Source: Streptomyces sp. HUAS MG91 (GTDB taxonomy: Bacteria > Actinomycetota > Actinomycetes > Streptomycetales > Streptomycetaceae). From it: a stretch of DNA of 64,000 nucleotides. The stretch spans positions 3,596,001-3,660,000 of the forward strand of contig NZ_CP159534.1 of the NCBI RefSeq assembly GCF_040529335.1. Direction: 5' to 3'. Below the pieces are notes generated by a model, which saw nothing but the letters and a program-made list of their open reading frames with translations, was not told the DNA's origin and searched no databases. This document shows, piece after piece, positions 38,017-45,951 of this stretch (position 1 is the first letter of the stretch; the number at the start of each line of letters is the position of its first letter). The translations under genes and the position numbers were made by a program.

Positions 38017-38057
38017 CGACGCCCCCGCCACCCCCTCGCCACCGGGAGGAACCCCTG

Positions 38058-39020
38058 ATGAGCCGCCGCTGCTGCGCCCCCGACCGCTCCGCCACGCCGG
38101 GCCCGACCCTCCTGTCGCCGCCCGTCCGCGACGCCGGGGAGCAGCACGGCGGCCACGCCTCCGGGGAGCGGCCGGGCGGTGCGTTCGCGCCGCTGCTGTC
38201 CCTCCCCGGCGGCGTCTTCCGGATGGGCACGCGGGACGCCGACGCGTTCCCCGACGACGGCGAGGGGCCGGTGCGCGAGGTGTCCGTGGAGCCGTTCCGG
38301 ATCTCCGCCACGGCCGTCAGCCACGCCGAGTTCCGCGCCTTCGCCGACGCCACCGGCTACCGCACCGAGGCCGAACGCTTCGGCTACTCCTTCGTCTTCC
38401 GCGGCTGCGTCACCGCCGAGGCCCGGGAGCGGGCCGAGTCCGTGCCCGGCGCCGACTGGTGGCTCGCGGTGCCGGGCGCCTGGCACCGCGAGCCGGAGGG
38501 CCCCGGATCCCGCTCGGACGACCGCCTCGACCACCCCGTCACCCACGTCTCCTGGCACGACGCGCGGGCGTACTGCGCCTGGTCCGGCACTCGGCTGCCC
38601 ACCGAGGCCGAGTGGGAGTACGCCGCCCGCGGCGGCCTCGACCAGGCCCGCCACCCCTGGGGCGACGAACCGCCCGCCCCGGACCGCGCGGTGATCTTCC
38701 GCGGGACGTTCCCGGACGCTCCGACGGCCCCCGTCGGCACCGCCCCCGTGCGCTCCCTCGCCCCCAACGGCTTCGGGCTGCACCACGCCGTCGGCAACGT
38801 CTGGGAGTGGACCGCCGACCGCTTCTCACCCGGCTCCCCCGCGCGGGCCCTGCGCGGCGGCTCGCACCTGTGCCACGCCTCGTACTGCAACCGCTACCGC
38901 TGCTCGGCGCGGACGTCCAACACCCCGGACGCCTCCACGGGTCACACGGGCTTCCGGGTGGCGGCGTCCGGGGACGGCTCCAGGAACTCCAGCCGGTTGC
39001 CGACCGGATCGGTGGCGTAG
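38058..39020 (+). CDS. Formylglycine-generating enzyme (SUMF1/FGE)
   Basis: Oxidises the sulfatase active-site Cys to formylglycine. 320 residues from ATG 38058, RBS GGGAGGA. The FGE fold is complete: [60 protein letters not shown] (in pieces), [20 protein letters not shown] and the copper/active-site cysteines in CHASYCNRY, then SSNTPD-like and HTGFRVA. A normal FGE ends at GFRVA; here 20 extra residues ([17 protein letters not shown]) run into the convergent VOC gene. Paired with the sulfatase as a self-sufficient unit. Confidence 0.93.
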   Translation: MSRRCCAPDRSATPGPTLLSPPVRDAGEQHGGHASGERPGGAFAPLLSLPGGVFRMGTRDADAFPDDGEGPVREVSVEPFRISATAVSHAEFRAFADATGYRTEAERFGYSFVFRGCVTAEARERAESVPGADWWLAVPGAWHREPEGPGSRSDDRLDHPVTHVSWHDARAYCAWSGTRLPTEAEWEYAARGGLDQARHPWGDEPPAPDRAVIFRGTFPDAPTAPVGTAPVRSLAPNGFGLHHAVGNVWEWTADRFSPGSPARALRGGSHLCHASYCNRYRCSARTSNTPDASTGHTGFRVAASGDGSRNSSRLPTGSVA

Positions 39021-39328
39021 AAGCGCAGGTGACCGGGGAGGTTGTCGTCCCAGACCACCTCGGCGCCGGCGTCCGTCAGCCGGCGGGCGTACGCCTCGAT
39101 GGCGTCCACCCGCAGCCCCGGGTGCGCCTTGCGGGCCGGGCGGAAATCGCGCTCGATCCCCAGGTGGAGCTGGACGCCCCCGGCGGCGAACCAGCATCCC
39201 CCGCGGGCGGCGAGCACCGGCGGCTTGGGGATCTCGGTCATCCCGAGGACATCGACGTAGAAGGACCGCAGCCGCGCCTCGCTGCCCTCGGGCGCGGCGA
39301 GCTGCACATGGTCGAGGGCGACGATCAC
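38942..39328 (-). CDS. VOC (glyoxalase/dioxygenase) superfamily protein
   Basis: 128 residues from GTG 39328. A beta-alpha-beta-beta-beta pair is seen: [29 protein letters not shown] with the metal-ligand His, [15 protein letters not shown] with a second His, [18 protein letters not shown], and [16 protein letters not shown] with the final Glu. Substrate unknown. Its start overlaps the methyltransferase stop by 4 nt (coupled), and its 3' end overlaps the convergent FGE gene by 79 bp. Confidence 0.85.
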   Translation of the reverse strand: MIVALDHVQLAAPEGSEARLRSFYVDVLGMTEIPKPPVLAARGGCWFAAGGVQLHLGIERDFRPARKAHPGLRVDAIEAYARRLTDAGAEVVWDDNLPGHLRFYATDPVGNRLEFLEPSPDAATRKPV

Positions 39329-40140
39329 GCGCTCTTCACCGCCACCACGAAGATCCGGCGGAACGGCAGCACGGTGCCGTACGAGGTCGCCGGGTAGGCC
39401 TCCCGCAGCAGGTCCCGGTACGCCGCGACGAACGCGTCCCGCGCCTCGGGGTCGTCGGCGAGCGCGGTGAGGACGGGCCGCAGCCCGGTCCCCTTCACCC
39501 AGTCCAGGACCGGGTCCTCGCCCTCCAGCAGGTGCAGATACGTGGTCTCCCAGGCGTCCACGGCGCAGCCGAGCCCGGCGAGCCGCTCCAGGTACGCGGC
39601 GGGGTCGAGCACCGCGTCGCCGTGCCGCAGCACTCCGTCGAGCCGGTCCTTCCAGGGCGCGGATCCGGCGAGCTCCCGCATCAGGGCGTGGCTGGGGGCG
39701 TCGAAGTTGCCGGGCACCTGGAAGGCGAGGGTGCCGCCGGGGGCGAGCGCGCCGAGCCAGCGCGGGAAGGCGTCGACGTGGCCGGGGACCCATTGCAGGG
39801 TCGCGTTCGAGGCGATCAGGTCGTACGTGTCCGTGGGCGCCCAGTGCGCGGCGTCGGCGTGTGCGAATTCGATGCGGCCGCCGCCCGCCGTGGGTCCGGC
39901 GTGCTCCTCGGCGCGGGCGAGCATGTCCGGGGAGTTGTCGAAGCCCGTGATGTGCGCGTCGGGCCAGCGGTCGGCGAGCAGGGTGGTGACATGGCCGGGA
40001 CCGCAGCCCAGGTCGGCGATGCGGGGCGGGGTGCGGGGCGGCTCCGGGATCCGCGCGATGAGGTCCGCGAAGGGGCGGCCGCGGTGGTCCGCGTGGCGGA
40101 GGTACTGCTGCGGGTCCCAGGTGGGTGAGCTCGTCGTCAT
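39325..40140 (-). CDS. tam: Trans-aconitate 2-methyltransferase-like SAM methyltransferase
   Basis: 271 residues from ATG 40140. Motif I DLGCGPGHVTTLLADRWP, acidic motif ITGFDNSPDML, motif DLIASNATLQWVPGH and GGTLAFQVPGNFDAPSH fit Tam, which methylates trans-aconitate and detoxifies it. The C-terminal helix bundle with VDAWETTYLHLLEGEDPVLDWVKGT is Tam-specific. Divergent from a MarR gene whose probable operator lies in the 88-bp gap. Confidence 0.88.
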   Translation of the reverse strand: MTTSSPTWDPQQYLRHADHRGRPFADLIARIPEPPRTPPRIADLGCGPGHVTTLLADRWPDAHITGFDNSPDMLARAEEHAGPTAGGGRIEFAHADAAHWAPTDTYDLIASNATLQWVPGHVDAFPRWLGALAPGGTLAFQVPGNFDAPSHALMRELAGSAPWKDRLDGVLRHGDAVLDPAAYLERLAGLGCAVDAWETTYLHLLEGEDPVLDWVKGTGLRPVLTALADDPEARDAFVAAYRDLLREAYPATSYGTVLPFRRIFVVAVKSA

Positions 40141-40164
40141 GCGACAAGGCTCGCTCTCCTGATA

Positions 40165-40194
40165 TCTCGATGTCAAGACACTCGACATCAAGAG
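40165..40194. promoter_or_regulatory. Two tandem MarR-type palindromic boxes
   Basis: TCTCGATGTCAAGA (40165-40178) and CTCGACATCAAGAG (40181-40194) are imperfect copies of a CTYGA-N2-TCRAG palindrome spaced 16 bp. They sit between the divergent tam and marR genes and near the likely start of both transcripts, so autoregulation is inferred. A weaker third half-site, CATGTCGAC, follows at about 40199. Confidence 0.55.
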
Positions 40195-40228
40195 ACTTCA
40201 TGTCGACACACCCCCTACACTGATCGTC

Positions 40229-40726
40229 ATGGAGGACGAGGTCGACCGTCTGGTCGCAGCGTGGCGCCGGGAGCGCCCCGACCTCGACGTGGAGCCCCTG
40301 GAGGTGCTCAGTCGGGTCAGCAGGCTTGCGCGCCATCTCGACCGGGCCCGCCGGCTGGCGTTCGCCGAGCATCAGCTGGAGCCGTGGGAGTTCGACGTGC
40401 TGACCTCGCTGCGGCGGGCCGGGGCGCCGTATCAGCTCTCGCCCGGGCAGTTGCTCACGCAGACGCTGGTCACGTCGGGCACGATGACCAATCGCATCGA
40501 CCGGCTCACGAAGAAGGGGCTCGTCGAGCGGCTGCCCGATCCCAGTGACCGTCGGGGTGTACTGGTCCGGCTCACCGCCGAGGGGCAGGACCGGGCCGAT
40601 CAGGCCCTGGCGGGGCTTCTCGCTCAGGAGCGCGCCATCCTGGCCGAGCTCTCCCGAGGCGACCGGGCCGAACTGGCCTCCCTGCTCCGCCAGCTGACGG
40701 CCCCGTTCGACAACATCCCGGGGTAG
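40229..40726 (+). CDS. MarR family transcriptional regulator
   Basis: 165 residues. Winged helix with FDVLTSLRRAGAPYQLSPGQLLTQTLVTSGTMTNRIDRLTKKGLVERLPDPSDRRGVLVRLTAEG in pieces: TSGTMTNRIDRL is the recognition helix and DPSDRRGVLVRLT the wing. N- and C-terminal helices form the dimer interface. It probably controls the divergent tam/VOC pair, judging by the palindromes between them. Confidence 0.92.
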   Translation: MEDEVDRLVAAWRRERPDLDVEPLEVLSRVSRLARHLDRARRLAFAEHQLEPWEFDVLTSLRRAGAPYQLSPGQLLTQTLVTSGTMTNRIDRLTKKGLVERLPDPSDRRGVLVRLTAEGQDRADQALAGLLAQERAILAELSRGDRAELASLLRQLTAPFDNIPG

Positions 40727-40747
40727 TCGCCCGGCTGACGGCCGGCG

Positions 40748-40776
40748 GGGGCTGGTCGCGCAGTTCCCCGCGCCCC
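40748..40776 (-). repeat. Interspersed GC-rich repeat, copy 6 (reverse)
   Basis: GGCTGGTCGCGCAGTTCCCC then GCGCCCC, the reverse complement of the core, 22 nt after the marR stop. Confidence 0.8.
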
Positions 40777-40796
40777 GACGAGGCGCGGCTCAAGGG

Positions 40797-40860
40797 GAGG
40801 CTGCGCGTCAGCGCATGCCTCAGGGGCGCGGGGAACTGCGCGAGAAGCGGCCACCGAGCC
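40797..40860 (+). repeat. Hairpin plus interspersed GC-rich repeat, copy 7
   Basis: Hairpin GAGGC-TGCGC-GTCA-GCGCA-T-GCCTC (40797-40821) leads into CAGGGGCGCGGGGAACTGCG and CGAGAAGC. Confidence 0.8.
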
Positions 40861-40877
40861 GCACACGAAGAACAACC

Positions 40878-40913
40878 CAGGGGCGCGGGGAACTGCGCGG
40901 CCGGCCACGACGG
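40878..40913 (+). repeat. Interspersed GC-rich repeat, copy 8
   Basis: CAGGGGCGCGGGGAACTGCG followed by CGGCCGGCCACGACGG; no separate hairpin. It is the third copy in 166 bp of intergenic DNA between marR and the LuxR gene. Confidence 0.8.
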
Positions 40914-40947
40914 ACCGGCACCCGCGGGCGACGCGCCACCCGGTGAC

Positions 40948-41697
40948 TCAGCTGGCGGCCTCCAGGTCCACAGGCCCGACCCCGGCCCTGCGCGCGAGCG
41001 CCACCGCGGCGAGCGTCGAGTGCACCCCCAGCTTCCCCAGCACATTCTGCATATGCGTCCGGACGGTGTGCGGCGACAGGAACAGCCGCTCGGCGACGGC
41101 CTTGCGGCCGAGCCCGGCGACCATGCACCGCAGAACCTCCCGCTCCCGGGGCGTGAGCGACTCCACCAGCCGCTCCGACTCGGTGCGGTGCTTACGGGCC
41201 GCGGTCAGCTCCCGCAACACCCCGGTCAACAGCGCCGGAGGCAGATGCGTCTCGTCGCGCAGCACACCCCGTATGACATTGAGCAGCCGCGACAGGGAGC
41301 AGTCCTTGGCGACCCACCCCGAGGCACCGGCCTGCAGCGCGAGCGCGGCCCGGCGCGGATCGTCCCGCTCGGCGAGCACCACCGTCCGCACCGCGGGCTG
41401 CCCCGAACGGACCCCGGCGACAAGGGAGATGCCGTCCACGAGCCCGTCCTGCGCACCGCCCTCGGGCACCACGGTCGGCGGGCGCATGCCCTGCAAGGAC
41501 GCCGCGCCCAGGTCGGCGTCGACGAGCAGCACATCGAATCTGCGCCCCTCGGCGGCCGCCCGCTCCAAGGAGCGCAGGGCGGCGGGGCCGCTGCCCGCGG
41601 CCGACACGTCGACGTCCGGCTCGGCGGCGAGCGCCGCGGCGAGGGACTCGGCGAAGATGCGATGGTCGTCGACGACCAGAACCCGAATTCGTACCAC
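40948..41697 (-). CDS. NarL/LuxR-type response regulator, orphan
   Basis: 249 residues from GTG 41697 (GGGGG 6 nt upstream). The receiver domain keeps the acidic pair in VLVVDDHRIF, the phosphoacceptor Asp60 in VLLVDADLG, and Lys131 in VAKD. About 25 extra residues (MRPPTVVPEGGAQDGL) sit after the phosphorylation loop. The LuxR helix-turn-helix is canonical: LTPREREVLRCMVAGLGRKAVAERLFLSPHTVRTHMQNVLGKLGV in pieces. No kinase is adjacent. Confidence 0.9.
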   Translation of the reverse strand: MVRIRVLVVDDHRIFAESLAAALAAEPDVDVSAAGSGPAALRSLERAAAEGRRFDVLLVDADLGAASLQGMRPPTVVPEGGAQDGLVDGISLVAGVRSGQPAVRTVVLAERDDPRRAALALQAGASGWVAKDCSLSRLLNVIRGVLRDETHLPPALLTGVLRELTAARKHRTESERLVESLTPREREVLRCMVAGLGRKAVAERLFLSPHTVRTHMQNVLGKLGVHSTLAAVALARRAGVGPVDLEAAS

Positions 41698-41962
41698 TGA
41701 TACCCCCACTGGTCGGGAGAATGACCAACGCAGGTACGGCGCCCGGAGCTTCAGGTCACCGCAGCCGCACGGCCGCCGCCGCGCTGAGACCGCTACCCCC
41801 ACTCCGGGCGTCGTACCCGGCTGTCTCGCCCCCTGATCAACACCGGCCCCCACCGGTGCTGTCCATCAGACTAGGGCTGCGCGCCCCGAGGGGAAGGCAA
41901 TTCGCAGAACTGGTTCCCAGTTGACTGACCGGCGACTGTCCAGCGCGTTTATCGTGGGACAC

Positions 41963-42409
41963 ATGTTTCGCTTTGAGACAGAAGTCGACAAAGAGCGCGG
42001 TCTTCTGCTCCGCTCGCTGCTGAGGGACACCAACACGGCGGCATCACCCGCGATCCGCGCCCTGCGCGGCACCCCTGACGAGCGCGAACTGCCGTTGCAG
42101 GTATGGGCGTTCGATCCGGCGGACGGCTCGCTCGCCGGCGGGCTCGACGCCCATGTCTGGGCGACCTGGCTCCACGTTGACCTGCTCTGGGTCGCGGACC
42201 GTCACCGCGGCGCGGGCCTCGGCTCCCGCCTGCTGACCGAGGCCGAAAACCTCGCCGTCGAACACCACGGATGCGCCAACTCCCGCCTGGAGACCTGGGA
42301 CTTCCAGGCCCCGGGCTTCTACCGCCAGCACGGCTACGAGGTGGTGTCGGTGATCCCCGACTATCCCCCGGGGGTCAAAGAGTTCACGTTGACAAAACGG
42401 CTGGGCTAG
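41963..42409 (+). CDS. GNAT family N-acetyltransferase
   Basis: 148 residues from ATG 41963 (GTGGGAC upstream). GNAT core: VWATWLHVDLLWVADRHRGAGLGSRLLTEAE (motif A with RHRGAGLG acetyl-CoA loop), SRLETWDFQAPGFYRQHGYEVV (motif B) and a C-terminal strand FTLTKRLG. Substrate unknown. Followed by a repeat copy and convergent with galK. Confidence 0.9.
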   Translation: MFRFETEVDKERGLLLRSLLRDTNTAASPAIRALRGTPDERELPLQVWAFDPADGSLAGGLDAHVWATWLHVDLLWVADRHRGAGLGSRLLTEAENLAVEHHGCANSRLETWDFQAPGFYRQHGYEVVSVIPDYPPGVKEFTLTKRLG

Positions 42410-42412
42410 GGA

Positions 42413-42457
42413 GCGCCCCCGAAGGGGCGCGGGGAACTGCGCGACCAGCCACGACGG
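42413..42457 (+). repeat. Interspersed GC-rich repeat, copy 9, with full hairpin
   Basis: Perfect hairpin GCGCCCC-CGAA-GGGGCGC (42413-42430) running into GGGGAACTGCGCG and ACCAGCCACGACGG. Begins 4 nt after the GNAT stop; hairpin may also terminate transcription. Confidence 0.85.
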
Positions 42458-42504
42458 CGCGAAAGCCGCACACTCCCCACAGCCCCCACGGCGAAGGCGA
42501 AACC

Positions 42505-43668
42505 TCAGCCCAGTCGCCGGGCCCCGGCAGAAGGCACGGCGGCAAAAACCCGGGGAGCCGTATACCCGGCCCCCTCGAAGGCGGCCAGCACCGACTTCGT
42601 CACCGCCTCCGCGTCCCCGTCCTCGACCAGCACCACGGCCGACCCGCCGAACCCGCCCCCGGTCATCCGCGCCCCGACCGCGCCGGACGCGACGGCGGTG
42701 GAGACGACCAGGTCCAGCTCCGGGCAGGAGATCCGCAGGTCGTCGCGGAGCGAGACGTGCCCCTCGTTGAGGACGGGCCCTATCGCGCGCACGTCACCGG
42801 CGTCGAGCAGCTCGATGACCCGCTCCACCCGGTGGTCGTCGGAGACGATGTGCCGGACGTAGCGGACGACCTTCTCGTCGACCTCGGCCCGCTCCAGCGT
42901 GGCGAGGGCCTCGTCGAGTCCCTCGTACGGGACGTCGCGCAGGTGCGAGACGCCGAGCACCCGGGCGCCCTCCTCGCAGCCGGCCCGCCGCTCCGCGTAC
43001 GCCCCGTCGCCCAGCTCGTGCTTGACACGGGTGTCGACCACGAGGAGCTGGAGCCCCTCGTCAGACAGGTCGAACGGGACCTGTCGGATCGACAGGTCGC
43101 GGCAGTCGAGGTGCAGCGCGTGCCCCTCCTCGCCGCACGCGGACGCCATCTGGTCCATGACCCCGCACGGGACGCCGACGAACACGTTCTCGGCGCGCTG
43201 GGCGAGGACGGCCAGCTCCGGCGCGGTGAGGCCGAAGCCGAACAGGTCGTTGAGCGCGTACGCCGTCACGACCTCCAGGGCCGCCGAGGAGGACAGGCCC
43301 GCCCCGGTCGGCACGGTGGAGGCGAGGTGTAGGTCCGCGCCGGTGACCGTGTGGCCCGCCTCGCGCAGCGCCCAGACCACTCCGGCCGGGTACGCGGCCC
43401 AGCCGCCCTGCCCGTACTTGCTGAGCGGGGTCAGCTCGTCGACGCGCAGTTCGGCGACGGGGGCGTCGATGTCGGCCGAGTGCAGCCGCAGCACCCCGTC
43501 GTCCCGCCTGGCCACGGCCGCCACGGCGGTGTGCGGCAGCGCGAGGGGCAGCACGAAGCCCTCGTTGAAGTCGGTGTACTCACCGATGAGGTTCACGCGG
43601 CCCGGGGCCGCCCACACCCCGGCGGGCTCGTACCCGTACAGATCACTGAACTGCGCGGCGATGGACAT
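42505..43668 (-). CDS. galK: Galactokinase
   Basis: Phosphorylates galactose at C1. 387 residues. GHMP kinase signatures: APGRVNLIGEYTDFNEGFVLP (galactose-binding), VPTGAGLSSSAALEV (ATP loop), CGVMDQMASACGEEGHAL, and GARMTGGGFGGSAVVLV. Last gene of galT-galE-galK; 13-nt gap to galE. Length and motifs normal. Confidence 0.96.
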   Translation of the reverse strand: MSIAAQFSDLYGYEPAGVWAAPGRVNLIGEYTDFNEGFVLPLALPHTAVAAVARRDDGVLRLHSADIDAPVAELRVDELTPLSKYGQGGWAAYPAGVVWALREAGHTVTGADLHLASTVPTGAGLSSSAALEVVTAYALNDLFGFGLTAPELAVLAQRAENVFVGVPCGVMDQMASACGEEGHALHLDCRDLSIRQVPFDLSDEGLQLLVVDTRVKHELGDGAYAERRAGCEEGARVLGVSHLRDVPYEGLDEALATLERAEVDEKVVRYVRHIVSDDHRVERVIELLDAGDVRAIGPVLNEGHVSLRDDLRISCPELDLVVSTAVASGAVGARMTGGGFGGSAVVLVEDGDAEAVTKSVLAAFEGAGYTAPRVFAAVPSAGARRLG

Positions 43669-43681
43669 GGCTCGGGGCCCC

Positions 43682-44662
43682 CTACTTCTCCTGCTGGCGC
43701 GCCTGGGCGAACTCCCAGGCGTCGGCGACGATTCCCGCGAGGTCCGCGCGGGACGGGTTCCAGCCGAGGCGCTCGCGCGCGGTGGCGGCGGAGGCGACCA
43801 GGACCGCCGGGTCGCCGCCGCGGCGCGGGGCGACGACCTCGGGGATCGGGTGGCCGGTGACCTTGCGGACGGTCTCGATGACCTCGCGGACCGAGAAGCC
43901 GTTGCCGTTGCCGAGGTTGCAGATCAGGTGCTCGGCGGGGCGGGCGGCCTCGACGGCCAGGAGGTGGGCCTCGGCGAGGTCGGCGACGTGGATGTAGTCG
44001 CGCACGCAGGTGCCGTCGGGGGTGGGGTAGTCGTCGCCGTAGACCGAGATGGCCTCGCGGCGGCCCTGGGCGACCTGGAGGACGAGCGGGATGAGGTGCG
44101 ACTCGGGGTCGTGCCGCTCGCCGCAGTCGCCGTACGCGCCCGCCACGTTGAAGTAGCGCAGCGAGACGGCCGCCAGTCCGTGGGCCTTCGCCTCGCCGGT
44201 GATCATGTGGTCGACGGCCAGCTTGGAGGCGCCGTAGGGCGAGGTGGGCGCCGTCGGGTCGGTCTCGGTGATCGGGGTGCTGACCGGCTCGCCGTAGGTG
44301 GCGGCGGTGGAGGAGAAGACGAGCTTCCGCACTCCGGCCGCGCGCATCGCGGCGAGCAGCGCCATGGTGCCGCCGACGTTGTTGTCCCAGTACTTCTCGG
44401 GCTTCACGACGGACTCGCCGACCTGCGAGAAGGCGGCGAAGTGCAGCACGGCGTCGAAGGAGGCGTCGAGCCACTTGGCGGCGTCGCGGATGTCGCCCTC
44501 GACGAAGTCGGCCCCGGCGGGGACGCCCTCGCGGAAGCCGGTGGAGAGGTTGTCCAGGACGGTGACCTCGTGGCCCGCCTCCAGCAGGTGCCGCGCGACG
44601 ACGCTGCCGACGTATCCGGCGCCGCCCGTGACCATGTACTTCCGAGATTCGGCCTTGCCCAT
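43682..44662 (-). CDS. galE: UDP-glucose 4-epimerase
   Basis: Interconverts UDP-galactose and UDP-glucose with bound NAD. 326 residues. [18 protein letters not shown] (Rossmann), [24 protein letters not shown] and the catalytic [11 protein letters not shown] with Tyr/Lys. ATG 44662 overlaps the galT stop; ATG 44635, nine codons in and preceded by GGAAG, is an alternative start. C-terminal [20 protein letters not shown] is usual. Confidence 0.96.
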   Translation of the reverse strand: MGKAESRKYMVTGGAGYVGSVVARHLLEAGHEVTVLDNLSTGFREGVPAGADFVEGDIRDAAKWLDASFDAVLHFAAFSQVGESVVKPEKYWDNNVGGTMALLAAMRAAGVRKLVFSSTAATYGEPVSTPITETDPTAPTSPYGASKLAVDHMITGEAKAHGLAAVSLRYFNVAGAYGDCGERHDPESHLIPLVLQVAQGRREAISVYGDDYPTPDGTCVRDYIHVADLAEAHLLAVEAARPAEHLICNLGNGNGFSVREVIETVRKVTGHPIPEVVAPRRGGDPAVLVASAATARERLGWNPSRADLAGIVADAWEFAQARQQEK

Positions 44663-45726
44663 TACTTGCTCGCTACCTCTCGCAGTCGCTCGGCCGCGGT
44701 CTCCGGCGGCACGTCGTTGATGAACACGCTCATGCCGGACTCGGAGCCCGCGAGGAACTTCAGCTTGCCGGAAGTCCGGCGGATGGTGAAAAGCTCCAGA
44801 TGCAGCGCGAAGTCGTCACGGGTGACGCCCTCGAACTCGTCCAGCGGGCCGAACGGGGCCTGGTGCCAGGCGGCGATGTACGGCGTCGCCGGCTGGTCCT
44901 CCCCGAAGATCCGGTCGAAGCGCCTCAACAGTTCCAGATAGATCTTGGGGAATTCTGTGCGGGCGTCGTCGTCCAGCGCGAGCAGGTCCGGGACCTGGCG
45001 CTTGGGGTAGAGGTGGACCTCGTAGGGCCAGTGGGCGGCGTAGGGCACGAAGGCCACCCAGTGCTCGCCCTCCAGGACGATCCGGCTGCCGTCCTCGATC
45101 TCCTTCTCGACGACGTCGGCGAACAGGTTCCGCCCGCCGGTCTGCTCCTTGTGCTGGGCCGCCGAGCGCAGCATCAGCGCGGTGCGCGGGGTGGTGAAGG
45201 GGTAGCCGTAGATCTGCCCGTGCGGGTGGCCGAGGGTGACGCCGATCTCGGCGCCGCGGTTCTCGAAACAGAAGACCTGTTCGACGGAGTCGAGATGGGA
45301 CAGCTCCGCCGTGCGGTCGGTCCACGCCTCCAGGACGAGCCCGGCCTGCTCCTCGCTCAGATCGGCGAAGGACTTGTCGTGGTCGGAGGTGAAGCAGACC
45401 ACCTCGCAGCGACCGGCGTCACCGGCGAGCGAGGGGAACCGGTTCTCGAAGACGACGACGTCGTAGGAGGAATCCGGGATCTCGGAGAGCCTGCCGTTTT
45501 CCGAGGGGCACAGGGGGCATTCGTCGGCCGGTGGGTGGTAGGTGCGGCCCTGCCGGTGCGAGGCGACGGCGACCGCGTCGCCGAGCAGCGGGTCGCGGCG
45601 GATCTCGGAGGTGGTGACCGTGGGATCGAGGGGGCGCCGGTCCACGGCGTCGCGCACGACGTCGTCCCGCGAGTCGTAATAGATCAGTTCACGACCGTCG
45701 GCGAGCCGGGTCGACGTCTTCTTCAC
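44662..45726 (-). CDS. galT: Galactose-1-phosphate uridylyltransferase
   Basis: Leloir pathway step exchanging UMP between UDP-glucose and galactose-1-phosphate. 354 residues from GTG 45726, RBS GAGGAG. It has ECPLCPS (zinc Cys pair), [35 protein letters not shown] with the catalytic HPH, and [12 protein letters not shown]. First gene of the operon; promoter region lies upstream at 45727-45951, shared with a divergent symporter. Confidence 0.95.
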   Translation of the reverse strand: MKKTSTRLADGRELIYYDSRDDVVRDAVDRRPLDPTVTTSEIRRDPLLGDAVAVASHRQGRTYHPPADECPLCPSENGRLSEIPDSSYDVVVFENRFPSLAGDAGRCEVVCFTSDHDKSFADLSEEQAGLVLEAWTDRTAELSHLDSVEQVFCFENRGAEIGVTLGHPHGQIYGYPFTTPRTALMLRSAAQHKEQTGGRNLFADVVEKEIEDGSRIVLEGEHWVAFVPYAAHWPYEVHLYPKRQVPDLLALDDDARTEFPKIYLELLRRFDRIFGEDQPATPYIAAWHQAPFGPLDEFEGVTRDDFALHLELFTIRRTSGKLKFLAGSESGMSVFINDVPPETAAERLREVASK

Positions 45727-45736
45727 GTCCGATGCT

Positions 45737-45800
45737 CCTCATCGCACCAACAAACAAACAGAACCAAACACAACAAAGCATAAGGCAACAAGTGCGTCAA
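45737..45800 (-). promoter_or_regulatory. gal operon promoter/leader with CAAACA-type repeats
   Basis: On the plus strand the region reads as repeated (C)AAACA/AACAA units (45746-45792), i.e. TTTGTT/TGTTTG on the galT strand, plus TTGACG (complement of 45795-45800) as a possible -35. Streptomyces galP1 is known to carry hexamer direct repeats important for control; this is the likely counterpart. Confidence 0.5.
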
Positions 45801-45877
45801 GGGATACGGCACGGCCGGACCCTGCTCGATCCCGCACGCCCCCGAGGCTTCGATCACAATCAAACAAAGAACATCAA

Positions 45878-45895
45878 AATAAGTGTTCACTTATT
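45878..45895. promoter_or_regulatory. Perfect 18-bp palindrome upstream of the symporter
   Basis: AATAAGTG-TT-CACTTATT, in an AT-rich island rare in this genome, 57 bp before the symporter ATG. Almost certainly an operator for a dimeric repressor or activator of uptake and perhaps of galTEK. Regulator not present in the neighbourhood. Confidence 0.65.
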
Positions 45896-45951
45896 GAAGA
45901 CGGAGGCGTAGGTTCCGGACTGTTTCAGTTCGCGCAACGAAGCGAGTACTC

